Position numbers and translations under genes: made by a program | DNA from: Algoriphagus lacus | Lineage (GTDB): Bacteria; Bacteroidota; Bacteroidia; Cytophagales; Cyclobacteriaceae | Assembly: GCF_003583985.1 (NCBI RefSeq) | Contig: NZ_QXML01000002.1 | Coordinates: 124,001 to 188,000, forward strand | Direction of reading: 5' to 3' | DNA: 64,000 nucleotides | Notes under the pieces: generated by a model | Seen by the model: the letters and a program-made list of their open reading frames with translations, nothing else | The model's database searches: none | What the model was told of the DNA's origin: nothing | In this document: positions 8,113 through 15,705 of the stretch, piece after piece | Position numbering within the stretch: position 1 is the first letter of the stretch | Layout of the letters: each line of letters starts with the position of its first letter

Positions 8113-9743
8113 GGGCGTGAGGTTTTTGGGGTTTGGAATACCTGAGTTTGTACGATTCTTCCAAAATGATCAATCCATCGAATGGCGAGGTACTCCGTAT
8201 TTAGGCTGGGCACTTCCAGCGACCTGGCTCTTGAACCGCCCACCCAAGCAGGATGGATCACCGTGTCATGGAGGGTTTCAAGGTCGTTACCACCTTGTAC
8301 CAAAGCATACCGAATAGCTGGATCCAGTGGTTTTTCCAAACTGATTTGCGTTTTTTCCGTGGTGGTTTTCACGTCAAAAACCACTGGTATTTCGATAATG
8401 GCCAAGCTTTTTGGCTCGAAGGAAGGAGGCAAGGTCGGTCTATCATAGACTTCATCTTTCAGTTTGGAAGCAATGTCCTGATTTTTGACATAGATGGATT
8501 TCGCAGAGAAAAAGGCGTTTCCGTTGATTTGGGGCAAAGTCCGGGTATAGTTGACTTGGGTGGTGAGTTCTGCCGGATTTTTCCACGCTTCGTCCGAGTC
8601 TTCGCGGATTTTATAGGGACCGTTGCCAATGTAGACATTGGTGCCATAGCTGTTGTTGGACCACCAGTCGGCAAGCTTTCGATAGGACGCGAGAGGATGC
8701 TCCATGCTCCAGTACAGCTGCGGAATCAGGTAATCGATCCAGCCGTTTTTCATCCAAAGGAGCACATCCGCGTACAAGTCATCGTAATTGGTTTGCCCGG
8801 CTCGGGTAGGAGAACCCTTGGGGTCTTTGTCCTGATTTCTCCAGACTCCAAAGGGAGAAATCCCAAACTGCACCCAAGGTTTCTTGCTTTTGATGGTTTC
8901 ACTGAGTGCCAAAATCAACTCGTTTACATTTTGTCTTCTCCAGTCGTCCCGGATCTGTCCGGGCTTTTTGTATTTGTCATAAGTAGCCTTGTCCGGAAAT
9001 TCCAGTTTGGGTTCCTTGTAAGGATAGAAATAGTCGTCAAAGTGGATCGCATCCACATCATAATTGGCGACAATTTCGGAGATGACAGCCAGCAAATGGT
9101 TTTTTACTTCCGGAAGACCAGGGTTATAATACCACTTGGTGCCATACTTGAGCATCCAATTCCGATGCTTGAAAAAGTCATGCTCCGGGCTCAATTCTTC
9201 GGTTTTCAGATCCATGGTGGCTCGGTAAGGATTCAGCCAAGCATGAAACTCCAACCCTCGATCATGCGATTCTTTGATCATCCAAGTCAGCGGATTTTCC
9301 TGAGTTTTTGGAGCCATTCCCTGCTTTCCCGTCAAATACTTGGACCAAGGAGCCAGATTGCTGGGGTAGAATGCATCTCCGGACGTCCGAACCTGGACAA
9401 TCACTGCATTGAAATTCAGCGATTTGTAGTAGTCGAGTAGTCTGATAAATTCCTCCTTTTGTTTTTCCCAAGGATCCGTGGAGGAAATCGGCCAGTCGAT
9501 ATTGGCCACGGTGGCAATCCACACTCCGCGAAATTCCCTCGGAATGTCCGGCATTTGATAACTCAAAGGTGTAAGAGCAACCGGAGGTTTGGGGAGGTTT
9601 TTTGCTGGAAGACTTTCGGTTGGTTTTTGCGATAAGGTTGGATTGGGTTTGGCGCTTGAAGCCGCTGGTTTTTTGGTTTTACAGGCAGCAAACAAAAGTG
9701 TACAGAGGATAAAAAGATAAAAGAGCTTTTGAACAGAGGGCAT
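8109..9743 (-). CDS. GHL10 (DUF187) glycosyl hydrolase lipoprotein, DigH/YddW-like
   Basis: A 544-residue lipoprotein of the glycosyl-hydrolase-like 10 family. A signal peptide ends in a lipobox (LLFAAC) at about residue 20, followed by a Lys/Pro/Ser-rich linker. The catalytic barrel starts at EFRGVWIATVANIDWP (about 73) and includes FNAVIVQVRTSGDAFYPS, GLEFHAWLNPYR, VDAIHFDDYFYPY and WVQFGISPFGVWRN; the Asp pair of HFDDYF and the surrounding strand are family-conserved. E. coli DigH, of the same family, cleaves peptide-free (denuded) peptidoglycan glycans. A C-terminal fibronectin-like domain of about 110 residues follows. The amidase just upstream in the operon would produce exactly such denuded strands. 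Confidence 0.9.
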   Translation of the reverse strand: MPSVQKLFYLFILCTLLFAACKTKKPAASSAKPNPTLSQKPTESLPAKNLPKPPVALTPLSYQMPDIPREFRGVWIATVANIDWPISSTDPWEKQKEEFIRLLDYYKSLNFNAVIVQVRTSGDAFYPSNLAPWSKYLTGKQGMAPKTQENPLTWMIKESHDRGLEFHAWLNPYRATMDLKTEELSPEHDFFKHRNWMLKYGTKWYYNPGLPEVKNHLLAVISEIVANYDVDAIHFDDYFYPYKEPKLEFPDKATYDKYKKPGQIRDDWRRQNVNELILALSETIKSKKPWVQFGISPFGVWRNQDKDPKGSPTRAGQTNYDDLYADVLLWMKNGWIDYLIPQLYWSMEHPLASYRKLADWWSNNSYGTNVYIGNGPYKIREDSDEAWKNPAELTTQVNYTRTLPQINGNAFFSAKSIYVKNQDIASKLKDEVYDRPTLPPSFEPKSLAIIEIPVVFDVKTTTEKTQISLEKPLDPAIRYALVQGGNDLETLHDTVIHPAWVGGSRARSLEVPSLNTEYLAIRWIDHFGRIVQTQVFQTPKTSRP

Positions 9744-9816
9744 GAGGTAATCGGAGCTTTGATGTCTTAAGGAATAGGATTGGAAGTGTGGTCCTGGGAG
9801 ACAGAGACCACATTTG

Positions 9817-10485
9817 TTAGAGCTTAGGGACTGGTTTGAGATTCAGGTCTGTTAGATTTTTTCGGAGTTTGATCATGAATTTATCTCCTGGGTCAGATTT
9901 GACCGTACGATAGTTGGGATCTGTCTCTTTCCATAGGTCGGTTGTCTGAAAGTTCTGGTACTCATGATGGCCGATCACGTACTCGATCGGATATTTTCGC
10001 TTCAGGTATCGGATGAGTTGCTCATTTGCTTTGAGTTGGGCTTTGGTAAGCGGCATTTCATCACTTCCGATATTTTCGATCCCGATGGCCAGATAGTTTA
10101 AGCCAATCACGTGCCGAGCAAATGTGGTGTCTGGCAAAAGTCGAAAAACGGTCCCATCCCGATCAATCAAAAACTGGCTGGATACGTTCAGGTTACTGGC
10201 TCCGGTCAGGTCAGCCCGCCCACCCAAAGTCGGGGGATTGAAGACATCAAAGGTCACTTCGATGTTATTGATGGCTGTCCAATGGACCACGACCATTCGT
10301 GGCTCGATGGAGGCTTTGGTTTTTTCCAGACCGTGACGGTCTTTTAGGTATTGGAGGGAGAGTTGTTCACGCTCCGCATTCCAGGTGATCGGTTTGTCGA
10401 TTATTCGAAAGGTAGCTTTGGGGCTGCAGGAAAAAGCGATGATAGAAGCGAAAAAGAAAGAAATTCTGGTGAGATTGATTTGCAT
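9817..10485 (-). CDS. N-acetylmuramoyl-L-alanine amidase (Amidase_2) lipoprotein
   Basis: A 222-residue zinc amidase that cleaves the bond between MurNAc and the stem peptide. The start is set at ATG 10485, which directly precedes a signal peptide with lipobox (IAFSC20); an upstream in-frame start would add 11 residues. Seen: VVVHWTA with zinc ligand His68, the GIENIG strand with Glu137, IGHHEYQ with a second His at 173/174, and SDPGDKF giving the third ligand Asp198. The fold is the T7-lysozyme/PGRP type. It sits 73 bases ahead of the DigH-like gene on the same strand. An outer-membrane or periplasmic location is predicted from the lipobox. Confidence 0.9.
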   Translation of the reverse strand: MQINLTRISFFFASIIAFSCSPKATFRIIDKPITWNAEREQLSLQYLKDRHGLEKTKASIEPRMVVVHWTAINNIEVTFDVFNPPTLGGRADLTGASNLNVSSQFLIDRDGTVFRLLPDTTFARHVIGLNYLAIGIENIGSDEMPLTKAQLKANEQLIRYLKRKYPIEYVIGHHEYQNFQTTDLWKETDPNYRTVKSDPGDKFMIKLRKNLTDLNLKPVPKL

Positions 10486-10567
10486 TTCTTCAGGGGTTGG
10501 GCGGTCTGTAATCTGCAAGCTAAACTAGCCAGAATTTGGGAGGAAAGGGTCGGCATTACCCCAAAAT

Positions 10568-12649
10568 TTACTCCCCAGGTCGATAAACCCGCTTTGCGGT
10601 CTTCAAAACTTCCGCTTTGTCCAAGGTCATCGGCTTTAGTTCCCGATTTACAAACCGCTCCATCTGATCGGCATAGTGGGGACTTTCCGGTCGGTTACTT
10701 GATCCATACACGTTGATTGATTCCATCACAGGAAGTCCTTCTCCAAACTTGACCATCAGGATGTAGGATTCACCTTGGGCAGCTTTTCTCCTGCCATTTT
10801 CCCAAGGAGTCGATCGGATCGTCGTCAGGACATCATCGATTCCCCAGAGGGGCAAAACTTTATCGCCCCGCACCAATTTTTGGTATTCTCCCAGAGTCAC
10901 CAATTCTTTTCCAAAGTGGGTTTCAAAATGTAATTTTGCAGCTTGAATGCCCTGAACTGCCTCCTTTTCCGACAAAACGGTTTCAAAACTCCTTCCGGTT
11001 TTCGCAAATTCATCCCACCAGTAGTAATAGATGAATGCAAAAACCGCTGCTCCTTCACTGTCCACTGCTGCTTCCTTGTTCCAGTTTTTCAATACTTTGA
11101 TTTGCTTTTCTATTTCCGGATATCGGGCTGAATCCAAGCTGAAAAGTGAACTCATATTGGTTCGGAAAGCCAAATCGGCCGGCAAGGTTTGGTCGTATTT
11201 TATCCGTTCAAACTGTTCCCAGCTGATCGTTCCACTGTCGGGCATCAGTTCCCGAAACCTCAGCGAACGGTTGTTGTCTCGTAGGTCAAAGCCCATTTCC
11301 AGGGGATAATCATCCGGAAAAAGATTGTCTTCGAATCCGGTGGCTTTAAATGGGGAGTGATTGGTATTGAAGAGATATCCTGAAGGGGGATTCACTTGTT
11401 GAGGGAGTTCTGCAAAGTCATGAAATTCCGTCCAAAGTGTCTTTTTGGTTGTACCGGGAACCGTCCCCAAATAGTCAAATCCCGGCGTTCTTTTGGGCAA
11501 AAGTCCGTTGCTGACGTAGAAAATCGTGTCGTATTTATCTGCATAGACGGTGTTGAAATTGGTCAGCTGCATGGTCGACATGGCAGCTTTCCACTCTGAG
11601 AAATTCCTTGCCTTGTTCATCCTCCACCATTGTTCGGGCGCTCCGATTCGTTCCAAAGCTCCAAGTCGGATGGCAAAAGCTCCCTGCTCCGTCACGAGTG
11701 TAGGTCCGTAAATGCTTTTCCAGACTTTTTTGGGTACAGGTAGGGTGATCAGGTCCCACAGGCGGACTTTCAACCAGACGATCCGCTCTTCCAATTCCAG
11801 CCATTCGCCATCCACGCGGTATTCGTCGTCATCTTCCGGATTGATTTCCAGTTGATAGAGATCCAGAAAGTCCGGGGAATTCACCGTATGAGCCCATCCC
11901 AAATGTTCGTTTGCTCCGTGGAAAATCATCGCGCCACCCGGAAACAATCCTCCCAGAATGTTCCATCCTTCTTCGGACTGGAGATGCGCTTCATACCAAG
12001 CTACCGGTCCTTCGAGGGGTTGGTGTGAATTGATAGCCAGAAAGGTTTCTCCGGAATCTGTCCGGGAAGAATGAATGGCAATGGCATTGGAGCCCTTGGG
12101 CAACGTGTCCTCAGGGATCAGGTCTACATTTCCGTTGACTATGGCCTGAACAGCCCGATCTGCACCGGACATTTGGGCAAGGGAAAGAATGTAAGCCGAG
12201 GCGATTTCCTTGGGATTGATCGGGAAAGCTGGCTGATACAGAACCTCCTCCGGATGAGCCAGAGCATAGTCATTCAATCCTGCGGCATAGCCTTCCAGTA
12301 CTTTTTTGAATTCGGGAGAGAAAGTCTCTTCGTATTTTTCGTTGGCAATTTTCTTGGTTTCCAGCAGATGTACGAAAAAATCCACCCCGGCACCCTGCTC
12401 GCCAAACACCCTTCCAACCAGGCCTTTTCCGGCCAAAACAGTCTTTTGAATGGTCTCAAAGTCATCTTCTGCATGTGCCCAAGCCAAGCCATAGGCTACA
12501 TCCGCATCTCTTTTGCCAAAAATGTGAGGCACCCCATATTCATCCCGGGCAATCTCCACTTGGGTGGTATCCCAGCCGGATGGTTTTAGGACTCGTTGAC
12601 AAGAAACGAGTAAGACCAAAAGAAGTGAAAGAGAAATCAGTTTTTGCAT
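10568..12649 (-). CDS. Penicillin acylase family protein (Ntn-hydrolase), lipoprotein
   Basis: A 693-residue precursor of the penicillin-amidase family (S45). The ATG at 12649 opens a signal peptide with lipobox LLVSC17; a TTG two codons earlier is less likely. The alpha part carries RDEYGVPHIFG and AYGLAWAHAEDDF. The beta part begins at Ser187 in LPKGSNAIAI, the autocatalytic Ser nucleophile, so the protein should be cut before it. HTVNSPDFLDLYQLE and the conserved Asn/Arg beta-chain segments follow. Family members cleave amide bonds of beta-lactams, acyl-homoserine lactones or acyl amino acids; the substrate here is unknown. It is 82 bases upstream of the amidase and may head the same transcript. 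Confidence 0.92.
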   Translation of the reverse strand: MQKLISLSLLLVLLVSCQRVLKPSGWDTTQVEIARDEYGVPHIFGKRDADVAYGLAWAHAEDDFETIQKTVLAGKGLVGRVFGEQGAGVDFFVHLLETKKIANEKYEETFSPEFKKVLEGYAAGLNDYALAHPEEVLYQPAFPINPKEIASAYILSLAQMSGADRAVQAIVNGNVDLIPEDTLPKGSNAIAIHSSRTDSGETFLAINSHQPLEGPVAWYEAHLQSEEGWNILGGLFPGGAMIFHGANEHLGWAHTVNSPDFLDLYQLEINPEDDDEYRVDGEWLELEERIVWLKVRLWDLITLPVPKKVWKSIYGPTLVTEQGAFAIRLGALERIGAPEQWWRMNKARNFSEWKAAMSTMQLTNFNTVYADKYDTIFYVSNGLLPKRTPGFDYLGTVPGTTKKTLWTEFHDFAELPQQVNPPSGYLFNTNHSPFKATGFEDNLFPDDYPLEMGFDLRDNNRSLRFRELMPDSGTISWEQFERIKYDQTLPADLAFRTNMSSLFSLDSARYPEIEKQIKVLKNWNKEAAVDSEGAAVFAFIYYYWWDEFAKTGRSFETVLSEKEAVQGIQAAKLHFETHFGKELVTLGEYQKLVRGDKVLPLWGIDDVLTTIRSTPWENGRRKAAQGESYILMVKFGEGLPVMESINVYGSSNRPESPHYADQMERFVNRELKPMTLDKAEVLKTAKRVYRPGE

Positions 12650-12932
12650 GTTCAAAGAAATTCCAAACGAAAGGTAATGTTAGAATGAAGAATAAACTTT
12701 TGGGTTAGTCTTTCAAACTTACAGGGATGAGTATCCGGAACAAAGTAAACAACCCAATGGTAAATTGGAAATTAGGATTTGCAAGGAACCTATTTGCGAT
12801 TTAGGGGAATATTTTGCTTCCAGAATTCGATATTGGGATTGGAACAGGTAAGAATTGATACCTTTCCTGAAAAACTAAAAGGCAACATTTTCAACAAGAG
12901 TCACCACTTGATCGACTCAAATTAACGGTCAA

Positions 12933-13319
12933 ATGAAAAATAAGAAAAGTATTTATTTCATAGTTTTTATTTCTCTTTTTGTTGGGTTGTTACACTTTTT
13001 GTTTGGGCCAAACTATCACGGTGCTTTTGAAAAGTTTATCCGTGGGTATCTAATTGATATTCTTCTTCCCTTGGATCTGTATTTATTGCTGCAAATTTCT
13101 TTAAGAGATTGGGTTGCTGTACCCAAAGCCAGATTTATCGGGGCAGGGTTCACCTTTTGTTTTGGGATACTTGTGGAAATTTTGCAACTGAATAAAGTTT
13201 CAATTTTTGGAAGTACTTATGACCCATTGGATATTTTAATGTATGGAATAGGGGTTGGATTGGGTGTTTTAATTGATTTGACTATAATTAATCGTTTTGA
13301 GATGATGGGCAGAAAATAA
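12933..13319 (+). CDS. VanZ-like / DUF2809-like small membrane protein
   Basis: A 128-residue inner-membrane protein with four predicted helices. It has the layout of the VanZ-like group: a basic N-terminus, a first helix, a GxLxDxLLPLDLYLLL second helix, a GILVEILQL helix containing the Glu shared by this group, and a YDPLDILMYGIGVGLG last segment with the conserved Asp-Pro-x-Asp. The function of these short proteins is not established. The gene is AT-rich compared with the flanking genes and stands alone, converging with the 5'-nucleotidase gene behind a terminator. Confidence 0.75.
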   Translation: MKNKKSIYFIVFISLFVGLLHFLFGPNYHGAFEKFIRGYLIDILLPLDLYLLLQISLRDWVAVPKARFIGAGFTFCFGILVEILQLNKVSIFGSTYDPLDILMYGIGVGLGVLIDLTIINRFEMMGRK

Positions 13320-13391
13320 TCCGTTGTTTCAATATTGGCATATAGCGGACAGCAATCTGTTTTCTTTCTCCTGAGATTGTAACCAAAAAGA

Positions 13392-13417
13392 AAAAGCCGA
13401 CCATTTGGCCGGCTTTT
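13392..13417. terminator. Bidirectional hairpin terminator
   Basis: A GC-rich stem (AGCCGACC with GGCCGGCT, one mismatch) is flanked by AAAA and TTTT, between the convergent VanZ-like and nucleotidase genes. Confidence 0.85.
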
Positions 13418-13467
13418 GGGGGTGATTAAACACTTTTCTCTATCCTTTTTCGGACGTCAGCATTTAA

Positions 13468-15144
13468 TTATCTGAACTCATAATCGACTCCACTCACCTG
13501 AGTCAGCAAGGTGGCCGGGGCATCGAGCGCCACAGCAGATTGTGGAGGAGTGGGGGTGACAGGGGAATTTTTCTCCAGGTAATTTCGGAGAGCTTGGTGA
13601 AGCGTGTAGGATGTATGTTCGGTATCTTTTACCCCTTTGATCCTGCAGATCATGTCTTCTGGGTCTCCATCCCGCTCACAGGCAGAGATTCTGTATTCTT
13701 TTGTCGGATCGAGGGGTTGGCCATTGACTAAAACAGATTGGACTCGTTTCCCTTCCTCTCCAAAAGCAAGAAATTTGACCTCCATGCCTTTGAATTTGAC
13801 TACCCAGCCACCCAGTCTTTTGGAGGCATCAGACGCAAACACATTGTTCATTTCACGTTCCAGCCACTCACTGATTTGTTTTCCCGTTGCTTTTCCAATC
13901 CGAATCGGACTGTCCACTGGAAGCATATCGTAGAGAAATCCATTCGTAATGGGGATGTTTCCCGTATGATCCGGGGTTGCACGAGGAGGACAAAACCGAA
14001 ATCCATTGGATAGTACGATGTCAATTTCCGGTAATTGCCAACTGAGGGCATCCAAAATCATGGTGTCGATGGTGTTTTCGATCACGAAGTAGCGATAAAG
14101 AGGAATGGTAGAATAGCCCACGACTTTTTGGATATCCTCCAGGTAGGGTCCTTCATTTTTAGCGATGAGTTGCTTCATTTCCTGGGATTCAGGATATTTC
14201 CTGGCATCGACTTCCATCAGCTCGTAGTGGTCGGATACCACTTTACCGTTTTCGATTTTCAGTTCGAGTTTTCCCACGAAAGAGCCAAACGCTCCAGGTT
14301 CGACTACCTTGGCATATTTTGCCTGAATAGGTTTTCGTACTCGCTCGTGGGTATCGCCGCCGAGAATATAGTCCACTCCTTCACAGGCTGGAAGATTGGC
14401 TAGGTGAATCTGCTGAGACAATCCCAAATGTGCTACAATGGCGACGAATGCACATTTTTCCTGGTTTCTAAGTACATCCACATAGTGGGCAAGATTTTCT
14501 TCCGGCTTGGTATAAATGATGCCTTTGCTGTAGTTGGGGGACTGTCTGACGGGAACCAGATGATCTGTGTATCCCAGAAAACCTATTTTTACTCCGTTGA
14601 CAGTCCAGATATGGTAAGGAGGAAAAATCAATTCACCCTTTTTTCCCTCACCCAAGTCGTGGTACATGTTTGCACAGACTTTTGGAGCAATCAAAGACCC
14701 CAGCAAGTGCTGCATGGATTTTTTATAGTAGATCACCTCCCAGTTGCCGGGTAGGTAAAGATCATAGTCTAACGCATTTAGGATCGGAACCATTGCTTCT
14801 CCGGTAGTTTTGACCGATAGCTCTGATCCCTGAAACATGTCCCCGGTATCAATCAGGAAGCTATGATCCATCGTTTTCCGTTGCTTATCCAAGAATGTTT
14901 TCAGGTGTGAATACCCCCCTGTTTTACGAAATACGGATTGGCCATTTTCCCAAAACAACTCGTCATGAGCATGAATTTGACAGTGCACATCGGTGGTCTG
15001 AAGAATGGATAATGTAAAAGATCCGTTGGGAACTTCCTTTCTTGATTTTTCAGAACCAGGAGCGGCAGATGCAATTCCAGCCAGTCCTGTGCTTACTCCA
15101 ATAGCGCCTAATTGGGCGATAAATTTTCTTCGTGAGGACGTCAT
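13468..15144 (-). CDS. 5'-nucleotidase / UshA-type metallophosphatase, TAT-exported
   Basis: A 558-residue periplasmic enzyme of the 5'-nucleotidase family. Residues 1-27 form a twin-arginine signal (SRRKFIAQLGA) with a hydrophobic core and an AxA-type cleavage site. The metallophosphatase domain carries the dimetal motifs TTDVHCQIH, IDTGDMFQGS (GDxxxG), LPGNWE (GNxE type), IVAHLG and LGGDTHERV. The C-terminal nucleotidase domain follows from about residue 340 with a DIVLSNGFRFCPP-like segment and ends near EYRISACERDGDPEDM. It should release nucleosides and phosphate from extracellular nucleotides or similar esters. It is single and converges with the VanZ-like gene. Confidence 0.9.
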   Translation of the reverse strand: MTSSRRKFIAQLGAIGVSTGLAGIASAAPGSEKSRKEVPNGSFTLSILQTTDVHCQIHAHDELFWENGQSVFRKTGGYSHLKTFLDKQRKTMDHSFLIDTGDMFQGSELSVKTTGEAMVPILNALDYDLYLPGNWEVIYYKKSMQHLLGSLIAPKVCANMYHDLGEGKKGELIFPPYHIWTVNGVKIGFLGYTDHLVPVRQSPNYSKGIIYTKPEENLAHYVDVLRNQEKCAFVAIVAHLGLSQQIHLANLPACEGVDYILGGDTHERVRKPIQAKYAKVVEPGAFGSFVGKLELKIENGKVVSDHYELMEVDARKYPESQEMKQLIAKNEGPYLEDIQKVVGYSTIPLYRYFVIENTIDTMILDALSWQLPEIDIVLSNGFRFCPPRATPDHTGNIPITNGFLYDMLPVDSPIRIGKATGKQISEWLEREMNNVFASDASKRLGGWVVKFKGMEVKFLAFGEEGKRVQSVLVNGQPLDPTKEYRISACERDGDPEDMICRIKGVKDTEHTSYTLHQALRNYLEKNSPVTPTPPQSAVALDAPATLLTQVSGVDYEFR

Positions 15145-15280
15145 TTCGGGTTGATTTTTTGGGGAGTGAACAATGTGGATTTCAGATCAAGGTGAAATCC
15201 ACTGAAAGCAATACTCGTCCAAGTTTTCAAAAGTATGAATTCCTCAAAATCGAAATCGGTGACATTCCTCACAAAGACAT

Positions 15281-15310
15281 AAAAAAAGGATTCCTCTTTC
15301 GAAGAATCCT
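15281..15310 (-). terminator. Rho-independent terminator of the metal operon
   Basis: Stem AGGATTC (15287-15293) with GAATCCT (15304-15310). On the minus strand it is followed by a run of T (complement of the A run 15281-15287), just after the HMA gene stop. Confidence 0.8.
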
Positions 15311-15333
15311 CTTGAGTTCTGACTGATACTCAA

Positions 15334-15693
15334 TCAGTGAGTCCCGCTTTTTTTCGGTGTGGTCATTCCACCGTCCTTACAGCAAGGATCAAGTTTTTCA
15401 TAGGCTTTTGGATCTCTTGGGAGATTGTCGGCATTGTAACCGACTAGGGTTACTCGCTTTCGAAGCTGATCAGGATTGGTCTTCCCGTCGATGTAGGCGA
15501 TGTTAAGCACTTTGGTTTCCAGGTCCAGGTTAACCGATTTCACACCTTTTTCGAAGGTCAAATCCTTCTCCAGTCGATCCTTACACATTTCACAGACCGC
15601 TGAAGTCTTGATGCCGATAGTTTTCACATTGGTTTGTGCATTCACTGTAAATGCGATTGCCAGGGCAAAGAGGGATAAAATGAGCTTTTGCAT
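15334..15693 (-). CDS. Exported heavy-metal-associated (HMA) domain protein
   Basis: A 119-residue periplasmic protein with a Sec signal peptide (1-20, ending VNAQ) and one ferredoxin-like HMA domain. The metal site is CEMC (Cys34, Cys37) in a degenerate GMxCxxC setting (TSAVCEMC). The fold continues with the usual VKSVNLDLETKVLNI strands. A second Cys pair (Cys103, Cys104, in DPCCKDG) lies at the C-terminus and may add to metal binding. It is 12 bases after the TonB-dependent receptor, so a copper or similar soft-metal role is likely for the pair. The metal itself cannot be read from the sequence. Confidence 0.88.
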   Translation of the reverse strand: MQKLILSLFALAIAFTVNAQTNVKTIGIKTSAVCEMCKDRLEKDLTFEKGVKSVNLDLETKVLNIAYIDGKTNPDQLRKRVTLVGYNADNLPRDPKAYEKLDPCCKDGGMTTPKKSGTH

Positions 15694-15705
15694 ATCGTCG
15701 TTTGT

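Noticed and set aside
8253..9440. A 395-codon open frame on the plus strand
   Set aside because: It is exactly antisense to the DigH-like gene, has no domain, and is rich in Phe/Val/Ile as expected of a shadow frame.
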